From positions 241,513-305,512 of the forward strand of contig NZ_JACXAD010000003.1 in assembly GCF_014699115.1 (NCBI RefSeq): a stretch of DNA of 64,000 bases, given 5' to 3'. The DNA is from Hymenobacter montanus. GTDB lineage: Bacteria; Bacteroidota; Bacteroidia; Cytophagales; Hymenobacteraceae. A program made the position numbers and the translations under genes. Position 1 is the first letter of the stretch. The number at the start of each line of letters is the position of its first letter. The notes beneath the pieces were generated by a model. That model was not told the DNA's origin and did not search any database. It saw only the letters and a list, made by a program, of their open reading frames with translations. Of the stretch, positions 1 to 10,755 are shown in pieces.

Positions 1-500
1 AGGGGGTAAGTGCCTTCCTGCTCGATGGGGTTTTGGGTGGCCAGCACGAAGAACGGACGCGCCAGGGCGTAGCGCTGGCCCGCCACCGTGACGGCATACT
101 CCTGCATCGACTCGAGCAGGGCCGCCTGCGTTTTGGGCGGTGTGCGGTTGATTTCGTCGGCCAGGATGATGTTGGCGAAAATGGGGCCTTTGACGAAATG
201 GAAATCGCGCTGCTGATTCATCGTTTCCGAGCCCACGATGTCGGAGGGCATCAAATCGGGCGTGAACTGGATGCGGTTGAACGACAGGTCGAGCGAGTCG
301 GCAATGGTTTGAATCAGCAGGGTTTTGGCCAGGCCGGGCACGCCCACCAGCAGGCTGTGCCCTTGCGAAAACACGGCGGTAAGCACCAGCCGCACCACAT
401 CGTCCTGCCCCACGATGACTTTACCAATTTCCTGGCGCAGCTTCTGGTAGGAGGCGGCCAGGGCATCGGCGGCTTCTTTGTCGGAGGGGAATGAGACCAT
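1..500 (-). CDS. MoxR-family AAA+ ATPase (partial, C-terminal part outside window)
   Basis: This is the N-terminal ~166 residues of a MoxR-type AAA+ ATPase, a cytoplasmic chaperone-like ATPase family often linked to von Willebrand factor (Bat-type) proteins. The Walker A motif GVPGLAKT, the Walker B motif ILADEINR and the sensor region LATQNP are all readable, preceded by the family's N-terminal helix with VIVGQDD. The start is the ATG ending at 500, giving MVSFPSDKE. The gene runs off the window at base 1. The upstream PPIase gene is on the same strand, 127 bp away, with an imperfect hairpin between them. The family call is firm; the substrate is unknown. Confidence 0.93.
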   Translation of the reverse strand, partial: MVSFPSDKEAADALAASYQKLRQEIGKVIVGQDDVVRLVLTAVFSQGHSLLVGVPGLAKTLLIQTIADSLDLSFNRIQFTPDLMPSDIVGSETMNQQRDFHFVKGPIFANIILADEINRTPPKTQAALLESMQEYAVTVAGQRYALARPFFVLATQNPIEQEGTYP

Positions 501-522
501 TCGGAAGGTTAAGCGAAAAAAA

Positions 523-607
523 GTCGTCCTGACCCAGCCCCGGGCCTTGCCAGCGTGGAACGGCGAGTGTTCCACCTTGGCAAGGGCCCCGGGCCTACTC
601 AGGATGA
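523..607. repeat. Imperfect long inverted repeat between PPIase and MoxR genes
   Basis: The arms at about 523-560 and 568-607 are reverse complements with a few mismatches; each contains a CCCGGGCC block, and the centre is GGCGAGT. It lies just after the stop of the minus-strand PPIase gene. It could be a terminator, but it is longer than usual and ends in AGGATGAC, which suggests a decayed dispersed palindrome. Confidence 0.6.
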
Positions 608-627
608 CACGGGAACAGGCATGAAGT

Positions 628-2022
628 TTATCTTCCCTCGGCTACATCCAGCACCTTGCACTGGGCATACTCGGGGGCGATTTCCAGGTATACGGTACCG
701 CGGTTCTTGAGAAACCACTCGTCGAGCGCCTTGTTTCTTTTTTCGTTGAGGGCCGCGGCGGCAATTTTCTGGTAATCCTGCTCAAGGTTAGCCTGGTGGG
801 GCGGGGTGTTCGACTTCAGCCACAGGATGCGCATGGCCTCTTTGCCATCGTCGGTACGGTAGGGCATGGGGGGGGTAATGTGGCCCACCTTCATGGTGTC
901 GATGGTGAAGAAGATGGCCGGGTCGAGCTTGTCCAGAGGCAGGCGGGTGCCGCCGTCGGCGCGATTCTGCAGCAGGCCACCGTTGACACTGCTGGTTTTA
1001 TCGGTCGAATGGTCCTTAGCTGCTTTGGCGAAGGTGATGCTGTCGGACAGAATCTGGCGGCGCAGCTTGGTCAGGAGTTTCGCGGCCTCGCTGGCGTCGG
1101 CTTTGCCCGCTTCGGGCTTGAGCAGGATGTGGCGCGTGGAATACGTGTTGCCCTTACGCTCGATAAACTGGATGAGGTGGAAGCCGAACTGCGACTGCAC
1201 CACTGGCGAGAGCTGGCCCGGCTCCAGCTTCATGGAAGCGGCTTCGTACTCCGGCACTAGCTCGCCCCGTTTGAAAAACCCGAGGTAGCCGCCCTCTTTG
1301 GCCGAGCCCGGATCCTGGGAGTACTGCTTGGCCAGCGTGGCGAAGTCGGCCCCGGCCAGCACCTGCCCCCGGATGTCGTTCAGCTTGGCAATAGCGGCCT
1401 GCTTGACCTGTTCGTTTACCTGAGCCGGGATGATAATCTGGCCCACCTCAACTTCGGTGCTGAAGTAGGGCAGGCTGTCCTTGGGCACTTTGCTAAAGTA
1501 GTGTGCCACTTCGCGCGGCGTCACCGCCACCTTGCCGGTGATGGTCTCCTGCATTTTCTGCTGAATGAGCTGGTCTTTGATCTGGGGCCGCAGGTCTTCT
1601 TTCAGCGACTTGATGGGCTTGTTGTACTGCTCTTCCAGCCGTTTCTCCGAGCCAATCTGCTGGATGAAGTAGGCCATGCGCCGGTCGACTTCGTTATTCA
1701 CCTGGGCATCGGTCACGGTTACCGAGTCGACTTCGGCGCGGGCCAGCATCAGCTTGTTGAGCACCAGGCTCTGCAGAATTTTGCACTTCAAATTCGGGGG
1801 CAGGGCCTTGCCCTCGGCCCGGGCGGCTTCCTGGGCGTAGATGAGTTCCACGTCGGACTGCAGTACGATCTGGTTGTCTACTTTCACCACGATGCCGTCC
1901 AGCAGTTGCTGCCCTTTGGGCCGGCTAATGCCCAATTGGGCCCGGGAAGCCGGGGCAAATCCCAGCAGTAACAGCAGCGTAAGCAAGGCTGACGCCGCGG
2001 CACAATTCACTTTGAAAAGCAT
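628..2022 (-). CDS. Periplasmic peptidyl-prolyl isomerase, SurA/PpiC (parvulin) type
   Basis: A predicted periplasmic chaperone and prolyl isomerase that helps outer-membrane proteins fold. The start is the ATG ending at 2022 (MLFKVNC), which places a signal peptide (hydrophobic core [14 protein letters not shown], cleavage near SRAQ) at the N-terminus; the longer upstream frame has no signal-like features. A SurA-like N-terminal helical region (about residues 30-170) is followed by two parvulin domains, about residues 185-290 ([25 protein letters not shown]) and 295-410 ([16 protein letters not shown]). The length, 464 residues, matches SurA-like proteins of Bacteroidota. A second, larger PpiC protein lies directly upstream on the same strand. 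Confidence 0.9.
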   Translation of the reverse strand: MLFKVNCAAASALLTLLLLLGFAPASRAQLGISRPKGQQLLDGIVVKVDNQIVLQSDVELIYAQEAARAEGKALPPNLKCKILQSLVLNKLMLARAEVDSVTVTDAQVNNEVDRRMAYFIQQIGSEKRLEEQYNKPIKSLKEDLRPQIKDQLIQQKMQETITGKVAVTPREVAHYFSKVPKDSLPYFSTEVEVGQIIIPAQVNEQVKQAAIAKLNDIRGQVLAGADFATLAKQYSQDPGSAKEGGYLGFFKRGELVPEYEAASMKLEPGQLSPVVQSQFGFHLIQFIERKGNTYSTRHILLKPEAGKADASEAAKLLTKLRRQILSDSITFAKAAKDHSTDKTSSVNGGLLQNRADGGTRLPLDKLDPAIFFTIDTMKVGHITPPMPYRTDDGKEAMRILWLKSNTPPHQANLEQDYQKIAAAALNEKRNKALDEWFLKNRGTVYLEIAPEYAQCKVLDVAEGR

Positions 2023-2181
2023 AGAGTAGGTATGTAAAGCCGGCCGGCAGCTGCCGGGGCTCGGGTCGTGGTTGCCTAACACGCAAACCAACCCACAAAT
2101 TTCACGATAAATCCGTTGGCAGCCAAAAGCAAGGAGCAGGAGCGGCCCCGGAAGGTTGCAGGGAGCGGATAAAGAAAGAAT

Positions 2182-2236
2182 GAGCCGGCAAACACGAAGA
2201 ATTTCTCAACGGATAATCCTTCCTGTTTGCCGGCTC
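2182..2236. terminator. Possible terminator hairpin after the large PPIase gene
   Basis: GAGCCGGCAAAC (2182-2193) pairs perfectly with GTTTGCCGGCTC (2225-2236) across a 31-base loop, just downstream of the minus-strand gene that ends at 2260. The long loop and the lack of a clean U-tract make this tentative. Confidence 0.4.
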
Positions 2237-2259
2237 GTTACTTCTCGGCTAGCCTGGGT

Positions 2260-4584
2260 TTACTTGGTGACGAGCTTGTTGAGCTCGGCCTCGTTGATTT
2301 TTATTGGCCGCTGGGCCCGCATCTGGGAAATCCATTCTTTTTCCAGGTAGGTCTGGTAGTCAGAAGTGGCCTGACCCCGCGCCTCAGCCAGGGTCTTCGG
2401 ACCAGCAGGCAGCACTTTATCGATGGTGATAGTGTAATAGCGACCATCTTTCTCCACTTTGTAGGTGCCGGGTCCCTTGCTGGTAAATTCATCAACCACC
2501 TTGTTGTCGCCTTTCTGGAACGTGCGCTGGGTGATTTGCACCGACAGTGGATTTTTAGCGTTAAAGTGCTGCTCAATAGCGGCAGGGTCGCGGGTGTAAG
2601 CGCGCAGGGAGAGGGCATCGGGCGAGCTGGCCCCGGCCGGGCGGGCGGCGGCCGTGCTGGCAACCACAACGTGGCTGGGCTTAACTCCTTTGCCGGTTAA
2701 GTACGTCCGAACGCGGGCGTTGCGCTGGTTGACCAGGGCCGCGGAGGCCCCCGCCTTTGCGCTACCGCTTAAAACAACCGTCAGGGCCGTGTCGGTCTGC
2801 ATTTGGCTGGCGAGCTTGTCCAGCGCCGTGGTGCTGGCGGGAGTCAGGGTGGCCGTCCGGGGCCGGAAGCCGACGCTGGCCGGAATGCCTTTCGTTACCG
2901 GCAGCGACGCGTCCTTGCCGTAAAACTGCTGAACCTGGTCGCGCAAGGCCGCCGTGGCGGCGCTTACCACCGAACCCTGCACGCGCTGGTCCCACTGATA
3001 CTTGGCCTGGTTTTCGGCGAAGTACTTCTTCAGCCCCACGGAGTCCTCAATGGCTTTGCTCCACACCTTTTCGTCCATCAACTGGAAGAGCAGGATGCCG
3101 TCGCGGTACTCTTTTACCAGCATGCGGTAGTCCTCGTACTTGTTTTCGAGGCTGTTCTTCTCGAAGTCGATTAGCGACTGCTCCACGTACTGGTCGTAGA
3201 GCTGCTGCATAATGAATAATGGCTGGGCCCCGGCCCGGGCGCGCTGGTTTTGCTGCACGAAGGCCAGAAAGTCCTTCACCAGGTACGGCTTGCTTTTGAT
3301 GGTGAACAGCGCCGAATAGTCGGTGGGCGTTTTGCTGGGTTTGGCCGGGGCCGCCGGAGCAGTGTACTTAAACCGCCCGGCAACCAGGGCAGTGTCGGCC
3401 TTGCTGAGGACGTAGGCTTTCACGGTGGGTACTTCCACCAGTTGGTCTTCCTGCCAAATGCGCTTCAGGAATGCAGCCTTGTTCAGCTCCGAGCGGGAGT
3501 CTTTGGATACTTTGCTTTTCAGCGTAGCCTCCATATCGGCAAATTTGGCGAGGGGCTGGCGCTCCAGCAGCTTAATGACGTGCCAGCCGTAGGGGGTTTG
3601 CACGGGGGGGGCAATCTCGCCGGGCTTCTGCAGCTTGAAGGCGGCTTCTTCGAACGAGGGAATCATCCGGCCCGTGCCGAAGGGCGGTAGCTCGCCACCG
3701 TTGACGGCCGAGCCCGCGTCTTCCGAGAACTGGGCCACGAGCTTGTCCCAGTTCTCGCCCTTTTTCAAGCGGCTGTACAGCTCGTCGATTTTCTTCTTGG
3801 CCACGAGCGAATCGGCCTTAGCCGCTTTGGCATTCACGCGAACCATCAGGTGGGCCACCTTGATTTCACCCTGGGCCGGCCGCTTGTCGTTGACTTTGAT
3901 GAGGTGGTAGCCGAATCGGGTCCGAATCGGGGCGGATACCTGCCCCACCGGGGTCTTGTACGCGGCCGACTCGAAGGGATACACCATCTGCATGGCCGTG
4001 AAATAGCCGAGCTTCCCGGCATTTTCCTTGGCGGAAGGGTCGTCGCTCTGGGTGCGGGCCAATTGCGCAAAATCAGCCCCGCTCAGTAGTTGCTGCCGGA
4101 GATCGGAAATCTTTTTATACGCGGCCAACGTGTCCTGCGGGGCGGCATCGGGGGCCACGCGAATGAGCAGGTGCGAGGCGTTGACTTCCTCGCTCATCCG
4201 GTCGTAGGCCTCACGCACCAGCTTGTCGGTCACGCTTTTCTCCGTCAGGTAGGGCTGCGAAAGCTGCTGGCGGTAGCCGTCCAGCTCGCGCCTGAAGGCC
4301 TGGGTGGTATCGAGGCCTTTTTGTTCCGCTTCGAGCACCTTGAGGCGGAAGTTGGTGTACAGGTCCAGGTAGTCGGTTACGCTTTGGCGGGTGCCATAGT
4401 CAGGGGCCGAGCTATTGTTCTTGCGGTACACGTAGGCAAACTCATTAGCTGGTACCGGGTAAGAACCCAGGGTTGCGACAGCGGGCGCGGGCGCAGTAGA
4501 AGCCGTAGCGGCTGGTTTAGAGGTCTGACAACCACCCAGCAGGGCAACGACGGCCACACCGGCGTACAGAATGCGTTTGTACAT
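2260..4584 (-). CDS. Lipoprotein peptidyl-prolyl isomerase with parvulin repeats and an OmpA-like segment
   Basis: A 774-residue predicted envelope lipoprotein of the PpiC/SurA group. The start is the ATG ending at 4584 (MYKRILYAG), giving a lipoprotein signal with lipobox LLGGC. Two clear parvulin domains lie at about residues 170-275 (NASHLLIRV, KLGYFTAMQMVYPFE, FGYHLIKV) and 275-380 (KVAHLMVRV, NGGELPPFGTGRMIPSFE, YGWHVIKL). The C-terminal third has a SurA-like helical part, then a segment resembling an OmpA-type domain (SVGFRPRTATLTPASTTALD, later NQRNARVRTYLTGKGV), then a degenerate third parvulin-like end. It is in the same orientation as the smaller PPIase 237 bp downstream. The isomerase call is firm; the OmpA-like assignment is inference. 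Confidence 0.87.
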   Translation of the reverse strand: MYKRILYAGVAVVALLGGCQTSKPAATASTAPAPAVATLGSYPVPANEFAYVYRKNNSSAPDYGTRQSVTDYLDLYTNFRLKVLEAEQKGLDTTQAFRRELDGYRQQLSQPYLTEKSVTDKLVREAYDRMSEEVNASHLLIRVAPDAAPQDTLAAYKKISDLRQQLLSGADFAQLARTQSDDPSAKENAGKLGYFTAMQMVYPFESAAYKTPVGQVSAPIRTRFGYHLIKVNDKRPAQGEIKVAHLMVRVNAKAAKADSLVAKKKIDELYSRLKKGENWDKLVAQFSEDAGSAVNGGELPPFGTGRMIPSFEEAAFKLQKPGEIAPPVQTPYGWHVIKLLERQPLAKFADMEATLKSKVSKDSRSELNKAAFLKRIWQEDQLVEVPTVKAYVLSKADTALVAGRFKYTAPAAPAKPSKTPTDYSALFTIKSKPYLVKDFLAFVQQNQRARAGAQPLFIMQQLYDQYVEQSLIDFEKNSLENKYEDYRMLVKEYRDGILLFQLMDEKVWSKAIEDSVGLKKYFAENQAKYQWDQRVQGSVVSAATAALRDQVQQFYGKDASLPVTKGIPASVGFRPRTATLTPASTTALDKLASQMQTDTALTVVLSGSAKAGASAALVNQRNARVRTYLTGKGVKPSHVVVASTAAARPAGASSPDALSLRAYTRDPAAIEQHFNAKNPLSVQITQRTFQKGDNKVVDEFTSKGPGTYKVEKDGRYYTITIDKVLPAGPKTLAEARGQATSDYQTYLEKEWISQMRAQRPIKINEAELNKLVTK

Positions 4585-4877
4585 AAGTAAAACGTAGGAG
4601 ACAAAAACGCTAAGCCGGAAGAAACCAGCCAAGCGGGCAGAAGATTACCGGTGCGAAATTAAGTAATTTCCGTAGGTAATTGCGCAAGTAAGTTTTTAGC
4701 ACTGGCAAACAAACCCTAAGCGGCAGTTTCGGGCTTGAAATGCGCAGTACGCGGTAACAAAGCGAAGCCGGACTACCGCTGCTAAGAGGCACTATAGCCC
4801 GGTACGCCAGCCGTAGCAAATGGGCGGGCCATGAGGCTAAGAAAACCGGAAAGTGCGCGGCCGGATCTTAGGTGCCG

Positions 4878-5291
4878 CTAGTTGAGGTGCTTGCTCAAAT
4901 GGCACACGGTGTGGTTGCCACGGGTAAAGAACACCACCCGGTCCATGAGCCGGTTTACCAGCGTCATGCCCATGCCCCCCTTCCGGCCCTGGCGGATGTA
5001 GTCGTGCAAGTTGGGGCTCTGGTGGGGTGGGGGTAAAAAAATGGTGTTGCCGTGGTCAGCAATTTCCACGTTTAAATCGTGGTTTTCGAAGGTTAGCTCA
5101 AGGTCGAGGAACTGGCTTTCATCCTCGCCGTTGGCGTGAATAATAAAGTTGGCCACCACCTCATCAACCGCCAGCACTACTTGGTTGATGGTAATTTCAG
5201 GCAGTTGCCGGCTGTTGAGGTAGGTCCGCACGAAGTCACGCACCTGCTGGAGGTGGCTGCGTGAACAAGCAATGCGAAGGGCCGACTTCAT
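4878..5291 (-). CDS. RsbW-like serine kinase / ATP-binding anti-sigma regulatory protein
   Basis: A 137-residue HATPase_c_2 protein of the anti-sigma factor kinase type. The GHKL motifs are visible: VDEVVANFIIHAN (N-box), VEIADHG (G1-like) and RKGGMGMTLVNRLMD (G2). The start is the ATG ending at 5291 (MKSALRIACS); the longer frame upstream adds a tail without features. In the partner-switching model it would phosphorylate the STAS protein encoded just upstream, and the RsbU-like phosphatase would reverse that. Which sigma factor or other partner it controls is not visible here. Confidence 0.88.
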   Translation of the reverse strand: MKSALRIACSRSHLQQVRDFVRTYLNSRQLPEITINQVVLAVDEVVANFIIHANGEDESQFLDLELTFENHDLNVEIADHGNTIFLPPPHQSPNLHDYIRQGRKGGMGMTLVNRLMDRVVFFTRGNHTVCHLSKHLN

Positions 5292-5440
5292 GGTGGTAAC
5301 TTGCTGCTTACGTGGGGCAATGACGCGCTTTCCGGGAGCGAATATATTAAATATATTAACCGGCAGGACCAGAGCCGGGGGGCTTCCACCGGGTCTGGTG
5401 CTTCCGCGCGTCAAGTACATCAAGTAAGTAATTTCATGGC

Positions 5441-5770
5441 TTAAACTGCTTCGGCTTCAGTGGCACTGGGCACGATGGTCATTAAGGCATCCAGGCCCAG
5501 GATTTCGAACACGTTGAACACTTTTTCCTGCATGTTGAAGAACACCAGCTTCACGTGGGCATCCTGAAACCGCTGGAGGTGGGAGATGAAAACACCCAGG
5601 CCAGCCGAAGAAATATAGCTGAGCTTGGCGCAGTCGACCAGCACCTTGCGGTAATTCAAAATATCGGGTTTAGCCAGCTCGGTATCAAGCACGATAGCGG
5701 AGCTGGCATCTAACTCACCGTCCAGCAGGAGGGTGAGAATATCGGCGGAGGGTTGAGCAGTCACTTTCAT
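5441..5770 (-). CDS. STAS-domain anti-sigma factor antagonist (RsbV/SpoIIAA-like)
   Basis: A 109-residue single-domain STAS protein. The phosphorylatable-serine region is visible as SYISSAGLGVFISHLQ, preceded by the typical KVLVDCAKL strand. It is 15 bp downstream of the RsbU-like phosphatase gene and just upstream of the RsbW-like kinase gene, all on the minus strand, so the three form a complete partner-switching set: phosphatase, antagonist, kinase. The output may be a sigma factor, or a non-transcriptional process as in many bacteria without sigma B. Confidence 0.9.
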   Translation of the reverse strand: MKVTAQPSADILTLLLDGELDASSAIVLDTELAKPDILNYRKVLVDCAKLSYISSAGLGVFISHLQRFQDAHVKLVFFNMQEKVFNVFEILGLDALMTIVPSATEAEAV

Positions 5771-5785
5771 AGTGAGGGCGATACG

Positions 5786-7909
5786 TCAGGCTAACGGCGG
5801 GGGTTGGGCCGATTTGAATTTAATGACCAGCAGGGTCTGGTCATCGTGGATGGGGTAGCCTTTGGTAAACGCGTTGAGGTCGTTCAGGATAAAAGATTTA
5901 ATCTCATCAGCCGCAAGATAATAGCACTCTTCCAGGCGTTGCTTAAGCCGGTCCTCGCCGTATTCGGCGCCGCCGTCGCCCCGGGCTTCGACGATGCCGT
6001 CGGTATAAATCACCATCACGTCGCCGGGGCTGTAGTCGTAGAACTGGTTTTTGATGTGCTTTTCGTAGGTTTCGTTCCGAATAATGCCCAGGCCCAGGCC
6101 GGTTGATTCGAAATAAAAGACCTCCTCGCGCATGGCGTGGTAGTACAAGGTGTGGCAGTGGCCGGCGCGTGCAAACACAAAGCCTCCCTGCTCGTAGTCA
6201 ATAATATAGAGTGAAGAGGTGATGAAGGAAGACTTTTCGAGGCAGTGAACCAGCGCCGCGTTGGCCTGGGCCATAAAGCGGCTGGGCACCGGAAACTTGT
6301 CGCGCTCGGTTTTGGCCAGCGGATTTTCCTGCATCAGCGAGTGGAAGATGCCTTTCATCTGGGCCATATGGAAGGCCGCCGTTACGCCCTTGCCGCTTAC
6401 ATCGCCGATGATTACGGCGAGGCGGCGGCCGGGCAAGTGCAGAAAGTCATAGAAGTCGCCGCCAACTTCCTTCGCCGCCAACGAGTGCGAGCTGATGTCG
6501 AACCAGTTATCGGTGGGCAGGTTCTTAGGAATGAGGCTGTTCTGGACCTGAGAGGCAATTTTCAGCTCCTCCTGGGTCCGCTGGTTTTCGAGGGAAGTCC
6601 GCACCAGCTCCAGGTTCTCGATGCTCAGCACCGCCTGGCTGGTAAAGGTTTGCAGAATGTTGAGGTCTTCGCGGTCGAAGGTATGCGGGTCAACTTTCAG
6701 CAGGTGCAGCATGCCGTAGGTGTAGTGCAGGCCGCGCAAGGGCAGCTGCAGCAAGGACCGAAACACGCGCGGCGTGCCGCCCTCCACCCCCAAGCGGATG
6801 TTGAGGCCATTGGTGATGAACTTGCCGGCGGGCAGCTCGTGGCCTTTCAGTTGCTCGCGCAGGGCATCGGCTTGGGTGGGCAGCAGGTTGTGGTAGAAGG
6901 TCGACGCCGCCGCGTCGAGCCGCGCCTGGCCCGGCTCCAGGTCGAGCCAGGCCGCCTCGGCCTGCACGGTTTGCACGGCCGACTCCAGCAGAATGTGGTA
7001 AACCTCAGCCGAGGTCTGCCCGCGCTGGATGATTTGGGTAAGGCGCTGCAAGCGCAGGATTTCGTTGCGCCGCTGCTCGATGATGTCAGCAATGGGCATG
7101 TTGAAGAAGGTTACCAACAAGCCCATCAAGGCGTAAAAAGCCGAGAAAAAAGCCGTGAGCAGCAGAAAGGCATATTGCGCCTCGGGCGCGATGAGCTGCG
7201 GGTCGTACTGGGTGAGGCGGAAGTACTGCACAAATACCAGTACGCCGAACAGCAAAACGGCCTGCAGCAGCGCGGCGCGCCACTTGTCGCGCTGGCTGAG
7301 ATAGGCAACCCACTTCTGGTGGCCGCTAAGGTAAACGCCGTACAGGCCCAGGGTGACTACTATCGGAATGCCGAGGTAATTGGGCGGGTTGACGCCCACC
7401 AAGCGGAACAGCAGCGTGGCGCCCAGCAGAATCTCAAACAGCGTCCATTCGCGCTGCAGTCGGGTCGAGGAGCGAAACAGCACCAGGGCCCGCCAGGCAT
7501 AGTTGGTGCGAGCCAGGAAGATGACGAACAAGCCCAGGTTAAGCGTGTAAATGCTGGTGAAAAAAAGACCGTTGCCGCTGAAAATGGGTTGGTCTTTCGC
7601 CAGTCGTTCGAACAGGTGCAGGCCTACGCACCCCAGGGCCAGCAGGCCCGGGCCCACTACCAGGCGCCGCAGCAGCCGCACAAATGCCTGGCCCTGCAAG
7701 GGCGAAGGCTGGTAGCGGTAGTGCAGGAAAATGGAGAGTACAAAAATACCTTGCGTTAGCTGGGTGGCCCATTCCGGCCAGCGGCCTAGCCACGGGTCGG
7801 CTCCGGAATGACTAAGCGCACTAAGCAATAACGCAACCCAACTAAGCAGGCTAAGCGGCAGCAGGAGAGAAAGGAAGCGTTGGGGCACAAACAAAACAAG
7901 GAAAAACAC
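5786..7909 (-). CDS. Membrane-bound PP2C (SpoIIE-type) phosphatase with GAF domain, RsbU-like
   Basis: A 707-residue protein: about eight N-terminal hydrophobic segments (residues ~5-275), a GAF-like domain (~300-425), a coiled linker (~430-465) and a C-terminal SpoIIE-type PP2C phosphatase domain (~470-700). The metal-binding motifs are visible: EVGGDFYDF, GDVSGKG, YTDGIVEAR and DDQTLLVIK. It should dephosphorylate the downstream STAS protein in response to a membrane or GAF-sensed signal. The start is the ATG ending at 7909. It is the first gene of the three-gene partner-switching operon. Confidence 0.9.
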   Translation of the reverse strand: MFFLVLFVPQRFLSLLLPLSLLSWVALLLSALSHSGADPWLGRWPEWATQLTQGIFVLSIFLHYRYQPSPLQGQAFVRLLRRLVVGPGLLALGCVGLHLFERLAKDQPIFSGNGLFFTSIYTLNLGLFVIFLARTNYAWRALVLFRSSTRLQREWTLFEILLGATLLFRLVGVNPPNYLGIPIVVTLGLYGVYLSGHQKWVAYLSQRDKWRAALLQAVLLFGVLVFVQYFRLTQYDPQLIAPEAQYAFLLLTAFFSAFYALMGLLVTFFNMPIADIIEQRRNEILRLQRLTQIIQRGQTSAEVYHILLESAVQTVQAEAAWLDLEPGQARLDAAASTFYHNLLPTQADALREQLKGHELPAGKFITNGLNIRLGVEGGTPRVFRSLLQLPLRGLHYTYGMLHLLKVDPHTFDREDLNILQTFTSQAVLSIENLELVRTSLENQRTQEELKIASQVQNSLIPKNLPTDNWFDISSHSLAAKEVGGDFYDFLHLPGRRLAVIIGDVSGKGVTAAFHMAQMKGIFHSLMQENPLAKTERDKFPVPSRFMAQANAALVHCLEKSSFITSSLYIIDYEQGGFVFARAGHCHTLYYHAMREEVFYFESTGLGLGIIRNETYEKHIKNQFYDYSPGDVMVIYTDGIVEARGDGGAEYGEDRLKQRLEECYYLAADEIKSFILNDLNAFTKGYPIHDDQTLLVIKFKSAQPPPLA

Positions 7910-7980
7910 AAGTGTACCAGCCCGCCGCGTCTTTATCGACGCTCAACGGCATGCAAGATACAATCGGCCACTTATACAAT

Positions 7981-8057
7981 GGCGCGGGCGGTGCAAGCTC
8001 ACCCCCAGCCCCTCTCCTGAGGAGAGGGGCTGGGGGTGAGCTTGCACCGCCCGCGCC
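7981..8057. repeat. Perfect 77-bp palindrome (38-bp arms, one-base centre)
   Basis: Bases 7981-8018 are an exact reverse complement of 8020-8057, with G at 8019 as the centre; the arms begin GGCGCGGGCGG. It sits 18 bp beyond the stop codon of guaB. It could terminate guaB transcription, but the length and perfection suggest a mobile or dispersed palindromic repeat rather than an ordinary terminator. Confidence 0.9.
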
Positions 8058-8075
8058 AAGGGCTAAACTTCCAGC

Positions 8076-9758
<1,683 letters not shown>

Positions 9759-9792
9759 TTAGCAGCTACCATTCGTTTCTCTGATCTACATT

Positions 9793-10644
9793 ATGCCTGA
9801 TTCCACTTTCCAAACCTGGTTCATTACCGGGGCCTCGTCCGGCTTTGGCGAAGCCCTGGCTACGCACATTCTCGAAAAAGGCGGCTGCGTGGCGGCCACG
9901 TTCCGCAAGCCCGAGCAAGCCGACGCGTTCACGGCTCAACAGCCGGGCCGCACCTTCGGCGTGGTGTGCGACGTAACCAATGAGCCGCAGGTGAAGACGG
10001 CGGTGGCCGCCGCCATTGCCCATTTTGGCCACCTCGACGTGGTGGTAAACAACGCGGGCTACGGCTCAATGGGCAGCATCGAAGAAGTACCGGCCGAGGA
10101 AGTCCAGCGGCAGTTCGACGTAAACGTATTCGGGGCGCTGCACGTGCTGCGGGCCGTGCTGCCGCACCTGCGCGAGCGGCGGGCGGGCCACATTCTCAAT
10201 ATCACCAGCATCGGCGGGTTGCGGGCCTTCCCCGGAGTGGGCATCTACAATGCCTCCAAGTTTGCCCTCGAAGGCATCGGCGAAAGCTTGGCGCTGCAGC
10301 TGGCACCGCTGGGCATTCACGTAACCAACGTCGAGCCGAGCGGCTTCCGCACGAAGTGGGCGGGCGAGTCGGCTACCATTGCCAACACTAAAATCGACGA
10401 CTACCAATCCACGGTGGGCGAGAACATCCGCGCTATTCAGGGCTACAGCGGCCGCCAGCCCGGCGACCCCGTCCGGGCCGCCCACGCCATGTACGAGGTG
10501 GTGCAGCTGGCCAAGCCGCCCTTGCACCTGCCCCTGGGCAAAGCCGCCGTGAAGGGCGCCCGCGAGAAATTCGCCGCCCTGAGCAAAGAGCTGGAGCAGT
10601 ACGCCGAGATGGGGGAAGCCGCTGATTTTCCGGCGGGCGAGTAA
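9793..10644 (+). CDS. Short-chain dehydrogenase/reductase (SDR)
   Basis: A classical SDR, 283 residues. The nucleotide-binding TGASSGFGE, the NNAG motif (VVVNNAGYG), an ITSIGG strand carrying the catalytic serine, and the YNASK active site (Tyr-x-x-x-Lys) are all present. The C-terminal region (NVEPSGFRTKWAG) is like SDRs annotated as oxidoreductases of unknown substrate. It is transcribed divergently from guaB and is followed by the FRG-domain gene. The substrate cannot be read from the sequence. Confidence 0.9.
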   Translation: MPDSTFQTWFITGASSGFGEALATHILEKGGCVAATFRKPEQADAFTAQQPGRTFGVVCDVTNEPQVKTAVAAAIAHFGHLDVVVNNAGYGSMGSIEEVPAEEVQRQFDVNVFGALHVLRAVLPHLRERRAGHILNITSIGGLRAFPGVGIYNASKFALEGIGESLALQLAPLGIHVTNVEPSGFRTKWAGESATIANTKIDDYQSTVGENIRAIQGYSGRQPGDPVRAAHAMYEVVQLAKPPLHLPLGKAAVKGAREKFAALSKELEQYAEMGEAADFPAGE

Positions 10645-10755
10645 ACCAAGCCTGGCGCCAGCGGGCGGCGCCCCCGGCCGCCCGCTGGCTGCTGGCCCGC
10701 TCTGGCTCCCAAGCTCGACCTAACCAGGGCTGCCGGCCTCGCGTATCTTCGCCCC

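Noticed and set aside
6245..7759. A 504-residue open frame on the plus strand
   Set aside because: It lies wholly opposite the RsbU-like phosphatase gene, whose domains are clear; its own composition (Gln, Gly, Ala, Val rich) is typical of antisense frames in GC-rich DNA.
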